From assembly GCA_000969725.1 (NCBI GenBank), contig JXSR01S073278.1: a stretch of 27,414 bases of DNA. One strand, given 5' to 3'. Below, one piece after another: positions 9,274 to 20,276 of this stretch (the first letter of the stretch is position 1; every line of letters starts with the position of its first letter). The position numbers and the translations under genes were made by a program. The notes under the pieces were generated by a model. The model made no database searches. It saw nothing but the letters and a program-made list of their open reading frames with translations, and was not told where the DNA came from. Source of the DNA: Ophiothrix spiculata (lineage: Eukaryota; Echinodermata; Ophiuroidea; Amphilepidida; Ophiotrichidae).

Positions 9274-10080
9274 TGAGTGCCACCACCCCCTCTGAGGAAA
9301 GGGGGAGGTGAGTACTAAGGATGGGTTATTCCGTGTATTTTCTCTTACGTGTAACGTATTCATGAATGCGTGCGTGTATCGTGTACATGTATGAGCAATG
9401 GCAGAACGTACAGCATTGCCAACAGTTGAAGCTTAACCCCGGGAGCTTACACGCCCAGTAATATCCCCAGGACATTAGATAGGAAGTAATTGAGTAAAAT
9501 ATTCACAGGTTTATGTTTTTAGTCCTTTGATGCTGTAGATTGAATTTCGGGCAGTATCTACCCCATAGCAGACAACTTTTTTCTTGCACATGTCGCCATA
9601 TTGTTATTGATCCGATATCAATTGCCCACAATTCCCCATAATAACGTGAAAATCGAGATACACCGAGAACAGAAAAATCAAAGATTGCGGCTAGCGGCGA
9701 TCGGCACGTACGAATTGGTCTGAATCATACATTCATATGCAAAGTAATACCGAAATTTTACCAATTAAAATTTATTTTTTTGCTAAAAAGGTGAACGTTA
9801 ATTTCGTTAAAACAAAATATTAAGTTTATAATCTAATGACCAGTGCGTTTACACTACGACGACATTGCCCTCGACGTAGGGTAACGTATTCCAGAATCTC
9901 AAAACGCTGGACGACAAGCAACGAGTAAAGATGAAAAATCAAAGTTTGTTGACGGATAGTAACGAGTCTCAGCGACACGACGGCAACAAGTGACGAGTGG
10001 TGACGTGTAACGTGCCCAACCTTAGTGAGTACCATCTCCACAACTCACCTCCCCCTTGTGAGAGGATGAGGTGGCACTCA
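9274..10080. repeat. Short palindromic element, split by a later hAT-like insertion
   Basis: The arms TGAGTGCCACC...AGGGGGAGGTGAGT (about 9274-9314) and ACTCACCTCCCCCT...GGTGGCACTCA (about 10043-10080) are inverted copies of each other. With the 9316-10024 insertion and one target copy removed, they would form a single hairpin-like unit of roughly 95 bp. It is the older layer of a nested pair. Confidence 0.6.
9316..10024. mobile_element. hAT-like non-autonomous element with perfect 8-bp target duplication
   Basis: GTGAGTAC occurs exactly at 9308-9315 and 10025-10032. Between them the ends TAAGGATGGG and CCCAACCTTA are inverted. Subterminal ACGTGTAACG is mirrored by CGTTACACGT (the right end contains ACGTGTAACGTGCCCAAC). 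An 8-bp TSD is typical of the hAT superfamily. The 709-bp interior has no transposase frame; it carries repeated (A)CGACG/AACGAGT words near the right end. The perfect TSD suggests a comparatively young insertion. Confidence 0.75.
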
Positions 10081-10703
10081 GAATCAAACCTGTAATCATC
10101 CGAGTGAATGAAAATGCAGATTATCTCAAAATTGCAAGCAAAACGTGGATCTGTGTGAATCCTTGTTTAGACATTTGTAATTGACATATCTTGCATACAT
10201 TTGGCCAAAAAATATGGTTTGTTTGTACTCAGATTTGGGTTGGGTACAGGCGCGTGACCGGAGTTTTCAACAACCACTATAGTTTTGTAAACCTGAAGAA
10301 GCTAAAAAATGCTACCCATATGTAAACCAATATGACTTATTTTAAACAACTGTTATCTAGAACTTTCAATACATTCTTATAGTATTAAATTGCACTTTAA
10401 AAGTTCAATTTGGCAACTGATAGGTAAACCAAAGAAGAAAAAAAAACACTTTAAAAAAGAATTTATTATACCCAAGATATATTTCTACAAGGATGGTATC
10501 AAATGGTGTCAAATTACAGAGGAGGGTGGTCGTGGCAACTGTTACTGGTTGCCGGACGGTATCGTAGCCGATCCCCGGTGACGTCATGTCCTATACCGCC
10601 TCTGGCGTGAAGCCTTTGGGATTCGTGGAAAAATACTACTTCCGGGATGATCACTAAAATTATTCTCGTAATCGGTAAAAATTATGATAACATATATAAA
10701 AAG

Positions 10704-10725
10704 TGGGGTTCACGCGTGAACCCCA
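10704..10725. repeat. Perfect 22-bp palindrome
   Basis: TGGGGTTCACG and its exact complement are contiguous. It is GC-rich and centred on an MluI-type ACGCGT. It could bind a dimeric regulator or be a repeat remnant; the sequence does not decide. Confidence 0.5.
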
Positions 10726-11105
10726 GCGGATTTGGAATGACATAATTATGTTGAATACTATAAGAACACTTTTGTATTTTTTTGAGGAAAGGTAAAAATA
10801 TGATCTTTGGAATTTTTTCTTCAATACGTGAGTCACGTGACCCAATAGAAATACACGTAAATCGTACCCTAAATTTGCGTTTTATAAATCCCTCGTCCCT
10901 AAATCTAGTGGATGCTATTTATCGTGTCCGCCACCGCCTGTCAAATTGCATAATTTTTGAGATTTTTTTTTCAATGAATCAATTAGCTGATAAAATTGTC
11001 AATATATAGTTCCGCAAATGCAAAAGAATTTTTAGTCACTACGTTGATGACTCATTATTAATGCAGGCTGTACTGTAGACTAGACATCATCCCATTCCCA
11101 TTTTA

Positions 11106-11345
11106 TTAGTAATTTAGGAAAGTTGCAGCCACAAACGGACCCATATCATATGCAGCACAAAATAACTTGTCTTGGACTTTGTGCGCGATGAAAATAATCA
11201 ATACTTCAGCCAGGCATTCCTTCATTTTTTTTTTTGTAGAAAGAAGGAAATCTTGAATTGACTGTTTGTCATCTTGTTGTGGTTTGAATTCCACACATCT
11301 CGCATGATTTTGGAATCGAAATATTTTGAAATTTCCTAGAATCAA
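11106..11345 (-). other. Unassigned minus-strand open frame with adjacent AATAAA
   Basis: This is a 79-codon open frame with mixed, protein-like composition (for example KPQQDDKQSIQDFLLSTKKK and VLIIFIAHKVQDKLFCAAYD). It has no ATG at its start (TTG), so it would need to be an exon of a spliced gene. The stop is immediately followed by an AATAAA polyadenylation signal on the same strand. I recognise no family. It lies antisense inside intron 4 and may equally be chance or repeat-derived. Confidence 0.2.
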
Positions 11346-11765
11346 TAAAAATTTCCAAGAGCATTTTATATTTTCTCCATTGAGTTGAATGAGAAGTCAG
11401 AAATTGTTTTCACCGCGCTAGGTCCGGAATGTAAACAAGACCCGGGATGTCTGCTCTTGCCTATATTTATCAATAGAAGGTTATAGTGTAAGCTTCCAAT
11501 CAACATTATAACCTTTCTTTTTTAGCCACAACCCTTGCGAGTCATGGCCTCAGATGTGGTATAGGCAATGTGAACAAAACAGGTTTGATTAATTCAACTG
11601 AAATTGGAATTTAATACCACTTCTTTGTGGTGTTTCATAAAAACTGAAATCTAAATTTCATACAGATTGGACTTGCCTTTGATCTTAAATCCTCACTTTA
11701 ATTTTTTGATCTTACAGCCTAACAATGATCTGTAATTCTCACTTTTGTTTTTTTTAATCATACAG

Positions 11766-12047
11766 CCAAAAATTCCCAATAAACCAAAGAAAAGAGGAAA
11801 ACGTAGGAAAGGAACAGCTCAACAGACATCAGAAAAAAGAATAACCCTTAAAAGACCTAAAAAGGGCAGCAATACTGTAAAGCAACTCAATGCTGCCTCC
11901 CCCAAAGACTCTAACAGTCCCATACAAGCCAGATCTTCAAAAGAGATGGCCAACTCCCCCAACCCAAGAATAGAACCAGAGGATGAGTCAGAGCAGGAAA
12001 CACAAAGTGATCAGAAGGAAGAAAAACCAGCGGAACCAGCTCCAAAG
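11766..12047 (+). CDS. Locus A exon 5: low-complexity Lys/Pro/Glu-rich exon
   Basis: The acceptor tttttttaatcatacag|CCA and donor AAAG|gtaagt enclose exactly 94 codons, phase 0 at both ends. The first third is strongly basic (NKPKKRGKRRKG, then KRITLKRPKKGS), resembling the start of exon 4 (NKPKKQKGK). The middle is Ser/Asn/Pro-rich. The end is acidic (EPEDESEQETQSDQKEEK, then PAEPAPK). It looks intrinsically disordered, as in linkers of chromatin or transcription proteins. The strong donor means the message continues, but no partner exon was found before the foldback element and assembly gap. The 0-0 symmetry again allows skipping. Function unknown. Confidence 0.6.
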
Positions 12048-12803
12048 TAAGTACAATACTATGTATTTATAAGAGGGGGATATCAAAAAGTTTTAAAGAT
12101 CACCCAGAAGGGAAAGAGCTATATCGATGAAATTTTGACAGAATAGTCACTCATCCTCTTGTACATTGTGGTGCAAAAATGGCCTCATTAGTATTTTTCC
12201 TTTCTTTACTACTGCATGGAGAAATTAAAACACACACCATAATTTAATAAAGGTGTGGGTTCTGATCACTTTTTCAACCCCTCACTTTCTAAAATCAAAT
12301 TGGGATATTTTGATAACACAAGGAAGTCCATGTTTTTCTCTTAAGCCCTGCAATTTTTCATGCCCATATTATATTTCGTTGAAAAGATGATGGTCAAAAT
12401 GGTGGTGATTTACTGTAAAATTTTGTAAACAAAGATAAATATCAAAATAAAGACAATATAGTTCATGTCACAGCAATAAATTGTTCAGTTACGTGAGCTT
12501 TTGTCATGCACCCGCTATGACTTTTTCAAACTGACGCGTGACGGTCTGGTTAGGGATCTTGGTTGTCAAATGACAAAATGATGAATTGGTAAATTTGTGG
12601 AAGATCGTGGCATCCTTTGTCCTTGCTGAATTATCAAATAGTTTTTTGAAGAGTTGCAGTGCCCACAAAATGTATACTGACATGCATAAAACTTTACTTG
12701 ATTAATATCACAGTAGAGGGTAGGGTCTTCTCTTTCCACTGACACTAAAAATATTGAAATGGGTCAACTGATAACATCACAATGCCAAAATAAAACATGA
12801 CTG
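12048..12803. other. Intron after exon 5, nothing recognised
   Basis: AT-rich sequence without exon-like or bounded repeat structure. Confidence 0.4.
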
Positions 12804-13299
12804 ACTAGTATCCCTATATTAGGTTTATTCTGTGAAAAAATTGTAAAGAAGCTAATTTCACTTGATTCTGGTAGGTAAGGGTGTCAACATTTACCAAAAA
12901 AAAGTGAGCTTGGTTGCGGGATGGGGAAAGTGCGTTTCGGAGGGGTCAAAGGTCATTGACCTCAAACATCAATTGAAGTGTATCAAGTTGGGTGTCAAAT
13001 GAAAGGAAATTTAATTTTAAATAGAGAAGGTGGTGTTCATTTTACCATGTGATGCTTCTATGAAATGTCAGGTTGAATTGAAAGGCAATAGCACTGTTTA
13101 CTATGATATTTCAAGCGATTCACCATTACAAATCCATTCAACTAATGAAAGCACATTTTGCCAATTTTTGAATACCACTATACAAAAATAGGTTAAATGC
13201 ACAATATCAAAAACACCAAATTTTCAGAAAAATCAATGGAACATGACTTTATTAGTAACGGTATTAGGAACATCTGTTCCCAAACAAGGGTGTTAGCAT

Positions 13300-13791
13300 G
13301 TTTTAAACCCAAATTGAGCCTGTACCGAGAGCCAAAATGGCTGCCAAAATATCTTTTAAGGCTCAAAAATGGGTAAAAGCAACTTTGAAACTTTATCAAA
13401 AACACAATTTTTTTCAAAATAATCAATGGAAAATTGCTTTTGGGGTAACAATATGAATATTTATTCCCAAATAAGTATGTAAGGATGTTTCAAATCCAAT
13501 ATGGATCTTGTTCTGAGATCCAAAATGGCCGATGAAATACTTAAATTTAAGGCACAAAAATGTGTCTCTGAAACGTTATCAAAACACACCAAATGTACAA
13601 AATAATATATGGTAAATGACTTTAATGGACTACGAACATCTCTTCCCATATTATAATGTTGTTAGTATGTTTAAAATCAGTTATGAAGATTGTACCGACT
13701 CTTTTTCAAAACGGCCGCTAAAATGCAATTTTATGCCCCGAAATAGATATGATCGACTTTGAAACATTATAAATATTGGATTTGAAACATG
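13300..13791 (-). repeat. Left-arm tandem units (about 188 bp) of the foldback element
   Basis: The complement of the unit core GCCAT falls at about 13337, 13525 and 13711, a spacing of 186-188 bp. The units are reversed relative to the right arm. The array runs into the assembly gap, so its copy number is unknown. Confidence 0.75.
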
Positions 13792-14737
13792 NNNNNNNNN
13801 NNNNNNNNNNNNNNNNNNNNNNNNNNNNNNNNNNNNNNNNNNNNNNNNNNNNNNNNNNNNNNNNNNNNNNNNNNNNNNNNNNNNNNNNNNNNNNNNNNNN
13901 NNNNNNNNNNNNNNNNNNNNNNNNNNNNNNNNNNNNNNNNNNNNNNNNNNNNNNNNNNNNNNNNNNNNNNNNNNNNNNNNNNNNNNNNNNNNNNNNNNNN
14001 NNNNNNNNNNNNNNNNNNNNNNNNNNNNNNNNNNNNNNNNNNNNNNNNNNNNNNNNNNNNNNNNNNNNNNNNNNNNNNNNNNNNNNNNNNNNNNNNNNNN
14101 NNNNNNNNNNNNNNNNNNNNNNNNNNNNNNNNNNNNNNNNNNNNNNNNNNNNNNNNNNNNNNNNNNNNNNNNNNNNNNNNNNNNNNNNNNNNNNNNNNNN
14201 NNNNNNNNNNNNNNNNNNNNNNNNNNNNNNNNNNNNNNNNNNNNNNNNNNNNNNNNNNNNNNNNNNNNNNNNNNNNNNNNNNNNNNNNNNNNNNNNNNNN
14301 NNNNNNNNNNNNNNNNNNNNNNNNNNNNNNNNNNNNNNNNNNNNNNNNNNNNNNNNNNNNNNNNNNNNNNNNNNNNNNNNNNNNNNNNNNNNNNNNNNNN
14401 NNNNNNNNNNNNNNNNNNNNNNNNNNNNNNNNNNNNNNNNNNNNNNNNNNNNNNNNNNNNNNNNNNNNNNNNNNNNNNNNNNNNNNNNNNNNNNNNNNNN
14501 NNNNNNNNNNNNNNNNNNNNNNNNNNNNNNNNNNNNNNNNNNNNNNNNNNNNNNNNNNNNNNNNNNNNNNNNNNNNNNNNNNNNNNNNNNNNNNNNNNNN
14601 NNNNNNNNNNNNNNNNNNNNNNNNNNNNNNNNNNNNNNNNNNNNNNNNNNNNNNNNNNNNNNNNNNNNNNNNNNNNNNNNNNNNNNNNNNNNNNNNNNNN
14701 NNNNNNNNNNNNNNNNNNNNNNNNNNNNNNNNNNNNN
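13792..14737. other. Assembly gap (946 N)
   Basis: Unknown bases inside the foldback element, exactly where the left repeat array would continue. The repeat arms probably defeated assembly; the true length may differ. Confidence 0.95.
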
Positions 14738-15203
14738 ACCTGTAACCATAGCAACAATTGATCGTAGACGTTTGAAAATATTACTTTGTATAGACACCTT
14801 TGCAAGACCAACAATTTGAGACCATTCTGAATAAAATCGAACACTTTTAAAAATTTTGACTCCCATAGACCCATCTCTTGACCCTTTATTTGACCTTTCA
14901 TGTTTTCGGATATAACTCGTGAAGCATTCATCGGAGATGGGTCAAAGTATACATTTTCGTTATGATGAGAGGAACATGTTAGAATGGTTTTGAACATGAT
15001 TTGACCAATTTTCAAATTTGCCCCCTGTAATGACCTTTACCCCCTCCTGTAAGGTTCCGTGCAACAGTATGATTTTGTGTCCACCCTAGCGATGTTACCT
15101 ATGGTCCATAGCACCCATCTAGATAGGACACATAAAAATAATTTCTCGTTGCAAGTAAACCTGTTTTGCTCCCTAGGTATATTGTTGAATATTTGTAGCC
15201 ATT
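14738..15203. other. Central (loop) part of the foldback element
   Basis: Single-copy-looking sequence between the gap and the right array. It shows no long open frame and no transposase motif. Whatever mobilises the element is not encoded in the visible part. Confidence 0.45.
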
Positions 15204-16330
15204 TCAGATGATAGAAAAGGTTCCATATTGGATTTGAAACATTCTTATTTGGGAAGAAATGAGCTTATTGTTACCCTCAACAATGCTCGAAGCCTTTTTC
15301 AATTGATTATTTTGAACATTTTGTGCATTTGATACAGTTTTTAACTCACTTAAACCATTTTGGTGGCCATTTTGGATCTCAAAATAGGCTTCATTCCAAA
15401 TTTGAAACGTGCTCACTCCCTTTCCTGGGATAGAATGGTCTTCCAGCATGTCCAATTCAGCCATTTTCATTGATTATTTTGAACATTTCATGTATTTGAT
15501 ACAGTTTTAAACTCACTTAAACTCATTTTCGTACATAAAAATTGTATTTTGGAAGCCATTTATGATCTCAAAACAGGCTCCATATTGGATTTGAAACATG
15601 CTCACCCCCTTTTCTGAGATAGAATGGGACTCAAGTTACTCTTAAAGCCATTTTCTATTGATTATTTTGAATAGTTGGTGTTTTTGATACAGTTTTAAAG
15701 TCACTTTTAACCCATTTACGTGCCTAAAATTGTATTTTGGCAGCCCTTTTCGATCTCAAAACAGGCTCCATATCGGATATTAAACATGCTCACACTCTTA
15801 TCTTGTCTGGAATATGCCTTTTGCATTTGCTATTGATTATTTTGAACATTTTATGTTTTTGATACAGCTTCAAAGTCATTTCAACCCATTTTTGCGTTTA
15901 AAATCATATTTTGGCAGCCATTTTGAATCTCAGTACAGGCATTATATTGGATTTGGTACAAGCTAACGATACACTTAGGGGCCAAAGAATCTCGTTCCAT
16001 CCTTAAATGTTATTTCCTGTTGACTGTTTATGATATCAAGCATTTTAAAAGCTTTTTGGGTCGATTTTAATGAAAATTGACTATTTTGGCAACCTCTTTG
16101 GCGGCCATTTTGAATTTTAGTATGCATGCATGGCATAATTTGGAGTCAGATAAACATAAAGAACAAATTAAAACTGCCTTTACTGGCTTTGTTAATCATT
16201 ATGACAGTTTACAATGATAAACATCCCGGTTACATGACAAAAAATCCAAAAACTGAATACATTTTATGATGAACTTGCATCATAAATGGCGGCCATCTTG
16301 GATTTGAAAATCTAAAAGTTCTTGAAAAAA
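15204..16330 (+). repeat. Right-arm tandem units (six to seven, period 174-189 bp)
   Basis: The core GCCAT (or GCCCT) occurs at about 15366, 15555, 15743, 15917, 16104 and 16292, with spacings of 189, 188, 174, 187 and 188. A partial unit precedes them at about 15220. Units are most alike in the inner part and diverge outward. Confidence 0.8.
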
Positions 16331-16922
16331 AATGGAATCATGGTTCAGGTCAATTTTGACCCTTAAAAGTACTAAAATCAGTTGAGAAATTGCTATTAAC
16401 ACGAAAAATGGCATGAACGCCATTATTTCGACATATATGGCTTAGCACTATGTTGGCTAGATTTATATTGAGAAAGCCTGTGAAATATCGCACTTAACAG
16501 TGCTTATACTTTTTAATTTAGTTTAGCGTTTTTCAGAAGCATGCTATGGAAAAACAATTGTCACCTACTTTGTTTAAAATTAAATTTCCTTTCATATGAC
16601 ACCCAACACGATACACTTCAAACAATATTTGAGGTCAATGACCTTTGACCCCTCCGAAACGCACTTTCCCCATCCCCCACCCTAGCTCACTTTTTTTTGG
16701 TAAATGTTGACACCCTTACCAACTCAAATCAGTTGAAATCAGCTTCTTTACAATTTTTTCACAGATTGGCTTGAGATTGGTTTAATTTAGGGTTACTAGA
16801 CCTTAAAAGGCGATTCTCTGCAAAATACAAAATGGATTTGTTTTTTCGCTAAAGAAGATCTCTACAACAGTAGTCTTTGGACAGTCAGTTTAAGTTGCAG
16901 AAATTTGTTGCACCGTGACTAT

Positions 16923-17075
16923 CAGGGGTGTGAGAGTTCAGCTTTTTAGCTGATTTCAGCTTATTTAATGGCTTCCAAAGAGTCAAAATTTCAGCTTTTT
17001 CTTTCATTTTCAGCCTGTTTTTGGCATTTTGTCACCATTTTCAGCTATTTTAATCACCTGACACTCACACCCCTG
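16923..17075 (+). mobile_element. Short MITE family 2, copy 1 (153 bp, 6-bp TSD)
   Basis: The ends CAGGGGTGTGAGAGTT and ACTCACACCCCTG are inverted. The direct repeat GACTAT flanks it at 16917-16922 and 17076-17081. CAGGG ends are hAT-like, although six bases is shorter than the usual hAT duplication of eight. Internally it repeats the word TTTCAGC. A second copy lies at 23438-23589 on the same strand. Confidence 0.75.
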
Positions 17076-17081
17076 GACTAT

Positions 17082-17881
17082 GTAAATATGCCTTAAGGAT
17101 TCTATATAATAGAATTATGTTCCGGGCTGTTTTTCTTCTCTGTGATCCTTGAAACTTGTTGATACCCCCTCATGTATACATGAGACCTGCTCTCACACAA
17201 TGATGGGAAAGTTGAAATGAAGATACTAAATAAACATCAAATGATGATTCAACTACTCACTGTATATCCTTATATAGGAGCGTGCCATTGTTGATTTGTG
17301 ATGAACCCACAGTTAAAATTTCAATAAGGCACGTCTTTGTTTTAGCAAAGAAATTTGTACTCTACGTGAGTTTTAAGCAGTGTCCTAATAATTGATCAGC
17401 TAGAAATGACATTCAACGACAAAAGACATTAAAGGGGCAATCAAAAGTTAGAATTTGGTGTCAAATTCTCTTAAATATTTTATGAAGACAAATGCCTCTT
17501 AAAGTTCATCATTTTGTTCTTATTTGATCATATAATTCAACATTTGATAAAGAGATGCAATATGTAGATGCAGTTCTTTCAGATAAATACAAAAAATATT
17601 ATGAATATGAAAATTGAGAATATGAAGAATCTGCAATATAAGGCAATTAACTTGGTTTTGAAACTTCTCACTTTCCACTTGTTTATTGGGAGCAGCTCTC
17701 AAATTTGTGTGACTTTCTGTTTTAATCTTTAAATTTCCAACAAAATACAACAATATAACCAACCCTTAATTTCCAACATAATATAACAAATGAACACATC
17801 CAGTTTACAGGGATGTCGATCGGCGCTGCCGGCACAGACCAGGAAAGCTTCCAACTTTCCTGCACAGACCTTGGCAGACCA
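17082..17881. other. Intergenic, nothing recognised
   Basis: AT-rich sequence with scattered short similarities only. Near 17809-17880 a GC-richer patch repeats GCACAGACC; it immediately precedes the duplicated block. Confidence 0.4.
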
Positions 17882-18187
17882 GCACGGAATTGCTGGGATT
17901 TTTTTAATCTAAATTACAATTTTGAGTGTTAATTTTGATAGGTTTATGCCCTTTTATTACTGATAGATTTATAAAATTCATAAGATTGATAAGATTCGCA
18001 ATAAAAATGATAATTTCTTAAACACACATAAAAATGGCACCGACCATACCATAAAATTTGTACAAGTGAGCCATATTTTATGCACAAAATAGCATCAGTT
18101 TTGGGTCAAATTTTTTGCCCTCTGGCACCGTTCATGTGTTGCGGTGCCGAACAAAATTCCTGGCGACAACCCTACCAGTTCTCTTTG
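17882..18187 (+). repeat. Duplicated segment a, copy 1
   Basis: It runs from GCACGGAATTGCTGGGATTT to CCAGTTCTCTTTG and matches 19581-19847 in the same orientation, with substitutions and small indels. It joins directly to segment b here, but in the other copy about 840 bp of extra sequence intervenes. Confidence 0.75.
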
Positions 18188-19163
18188 TTTTGTGCACCCT
18201 ATTCATTTATTTTGTTGGAAATTTTAAAAAATAATGTAAATGGGGGTTATTTTTGCGATGGTTTAATTTTTTTGTGAATTTGGCGAATCATCATCTAACA
18301 GCAAATTATATATCACCCTGTGAATATATTCATTTTATGTGTAGGTCTATGTAATGAAGCTTAAAAACCCTAATTTAACATGCACGAAAAAGTTGTGATT
18401 GTTGTGTTTCGTGAAAAATTCTGCTCGCGAAAATATCCCCGTTTACAATATATGATGCCGTAGCCAAGCCTAGTACTAAATTTTCAACTTAACTCTACAA
18501 TATATTAACCATTTTGAAAGCTTCTAAACATATTATTTAGTAAAAAAAAAGGTTTGTCTTTTTTTTATATAATCAAGTCCATTTTTGTCTAGCCTGAAAA
18601 ATTTCAGAAGGAGACTTAGCTTTACAAATTCCTGTCCGCCATCCGGTGTCCGCAATTTTTTATCTCTAAAACTGTGTGCCTATATGTTGATGTTATCTGT
18701 AAGAGCTGGGGCTGAACTGGATTTACATTCAATTTGAGCACAAATATGCAAATTATTTATTGAAATCATTTAATTTCCTACAAATCATGAACATCTGAAT
18801 GCAATTTTATGTGTGGATCGGAGTAAACAAGTGTATCACCTCGCACAGTATGAAAGACTTATCTTTTCACGCAATCACAGAGTCTGTTGACCAACCAAGA
18901 TATGCACAGTATCCCTGCATAGTCTCACACACTCTCGGCATAAAGATCACCCTGCAGATTTGTTTTGTAGAAAATGTAATGACTTCAATAACGAGTGTCT
19001 AATATGTATTGCGTAATTTGCCCGCATCATATATCCTGAACCATACGGGCTACAGAAATGAAATGTAGTGTCAGGAAATATATTGCTCTGTGAAACTATT
19101 GGGAGGTGTGGTCAAGGTTATTCAAGTACAATTAAAACTTTTTTGTGTTGGACCAAGGAAATC
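18188..19163 (+). repeat. Duplicated segment b, copy 1
   Basis: It matches 20688-21584 directly. The first part (to about 18775) is clearly diverged and has several indels. From about 18775 to 19163 the copies are nearly identical; one substitution was noticed in the part compared. A MITE (18234-18447) is included and therefore predates the duplication. A 67-codon open frame (18799-19002) is identical in both copies but shows no protein family features. Confidence 0.8.
18234..18447 (+). mobile_element. MITE family 3, copy 1 (decayed ends)
   Basis: The ends resemble TGTAAATGGGGGTTATTTTT and AAAATATCCCCGTTTACA. They are the decayed counterparts of the clean TIRs seen in the second copy at 20735-20926. 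Noncoding, mariner-like TA context. Confidence 0.65.
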
Positions 19164-19569
19164 TATGATGGCGCTCTGAAATACAGTATCAATGAATCAT
19201 TCGATTCCCTATGTGCATGTTATGCGACATGGATCCAGCTTTCACTCAAGACGATTCCTATTGCATTTGGATGATCCATAATTAACAAAATATTACTGAA
19301 ATTAAGCGTGTGGTAATCTAAGGGACGGCGTGATCTGGAACTCAATCTCCCATGATGTAAATATTCAAATTATTTGGACATTTCTAAGATTTGGAGGATG
19401 TATAGGAAATATATGAAATTTTCTCTTATAAGTTATATAAATACGTGTGATCATCTAAATTTGTTTGTTCAAAACACCCCCTTTGCACAGTCCCAATTTA
19501 AAAACTAAATTATCAGTAATTTCCCAATCAGCACTTTTAATTTGTCAATTTGATATGTGTGTGTATAAC
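19164..19569 (+). repeat. Duplicated segment c, copy 1 (406 bp)
   Basis: It runs from TATGATGGCGCTCTGAAATA to ATATGTGTGTGTATAAC. It is present again at 21638-22043 as the reverse complement, with the same length of 406 bp and only two differences noticed. It includes a plus-strand open frame end with no recognised family. Confidence 0.85.
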
Positions 19570-19580
19570 CGGTAGGTCCG

Positions 19581-19847
19581 GCACGGAATTGCTGGGATTT
19601 TTAAATCTAAATTACAATTTCGAGTGTTAATTTTGATAAGTTTAGGCCATTTTATAAACGCATAAAAATGGCGCCGACCATTGCATAAAATTCGTTGTAA
19701 GTAGCCATTTTTGATGCACAAAATAGCATCAGTTTAGGGTCAAATTTTCCAAACTAAGGGGGCACATCCCTCCTCAGACTCCCCTGGCACCGTTCACGTG
19801 TTTCGGTGTTGAAAAATTCCTAGTGACAACCCTGCCAGTTCTCTTTG
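19581..19847 (+). repeat. Duplicated segment a, copy 2
   Basis: It starts 11 bp after segment c copy 1 and matches 17882-18187. It is followed by about 840 bp not present at the matching point of copy 1. Confidence 0.75.
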
Positions 19848-19882
19848 TGAGATGGCTGTCAAACAAGGTCATATGTTGGCTT

Positions 19883-20276
19883 CTCGGGCAAAATGAGAGG
19901 AAAGTCGCAAATCTAAATTTTGAATAAAAGTAGGGTGAAAAAGTCAAATTTCAGTTTTTTACATAAAACGCCTTGCATAAATGTTTACCTATACCTTAGG
20001 TTTTGAAGGTCAACTTTGCCTTGAAGTGCAATTATTCACGGTTAATTGATTGCATTAAGCTATTATACACTGTAGTAACTAACTAATCAGTATCTTTGAA
20101 ATCGATTTGCAGCAAATTTTTATTGCAATATATTCAGTGGACTGCTTTGAATTTCGATCTCTATATGGAGAAAGAAAATGTGACATATTGTATATCAATC
20201 AAAAGCTGAGATTATATAGAGATTATGTCATAAACTCAATTTTGAAATTTCTGACTTTCCTCTCATTTTGCCAGAG
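19883..20276. mobile_element. MITE-like inverted-repeat element (394 bp)
   Basis: The left end CTCGGGCAAAATGAGAGGAA and right end TTCCTCTCATTTTGCCAGAG are inverted. They continue into AAAGTC/GACTTT and an AAATTTTGA-like word. It has no transposase. It lies in the extra segment that separates a and b in the second copy. Confidence 0.65.

Larger units (their letters stand above)
10081..11765. other. Intron 4 remainder with isolated palindromes
   Basis: No exon is called here with confidence. Visible items are a TGACGTCA (CRE-like) site near 10579, a 22-bp palindrome at 10704-10725, a GTCACGTGAC E-box-like palindrome near 10833, and a minus-strand open frame at 11106-11345 (listed separately). 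It ends in a long T-rich tract before exon 5. Confidence 0.4.
12804..16797. mobile_element. Foldback-type transposon, about 4 kb, long tandemly built inverted arms
   Basis: The outer arms are inverted copies of each other. The sequence CTAGTATCCCTATATTAGG, CTGTGAAAAAATTGTAAAGA, GGTAAGGGTGTCAACATTTA, then AAAGTGCGTTTCGGAGGGGT and AAAGGTCATTGACCTCAAA (12804-13020) is matched in reverse at 16575-16797. Inward the two arms stay homologous but diverged. They then change into tandem units of about 188 bp, each holding a GGCAGCCATTTTGGATCTC-like word, a GGATTTGAAACATG word and a TGATTATTTTGAACATTT word. Units are in minus orientation on the left and plus on the right. The centre holds a 946-bp gap plus about 460 bp of unrelated sequence with no recognised gene. 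This layout is that of foldback elements such as the sea-urchin TU and Drosophila FB groups. A target duplication could not be fixed. Confidence 0.75.

Noticed and set aside
11526-11558. Possible 33-bp micro-exon (acceptor ctttttttag, donor gtg|gtatag)
   Set aside because: Phase 0 would fit, but the donor is weak and nothing in the 11 codons is recognisable.
13681-15015. Very long open frames across the gap on both strands
   Set aside because: They are almost entirely unknown bases; the short real ends are foldback-repeat sequence.
13300-16330. 188-bp arrays as a centromeric or independent satellite
   Set aside because: The arrays lie in opposite orientation between shared inverted ends, which fits arms of a foldback element better.
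15204-16330. CRISPR-like array
   Set aside because: Period near 188 bp, whole-unit divergence and eukaryotic context exclude it.
18799-19002. 67-codon open frame, identical at 21220-21423, as a duplicated gene
   Set aside because: Identity extends over the surrounding noncoding repeat, so it reflects recent duplication rather than protein constraint; no family features.
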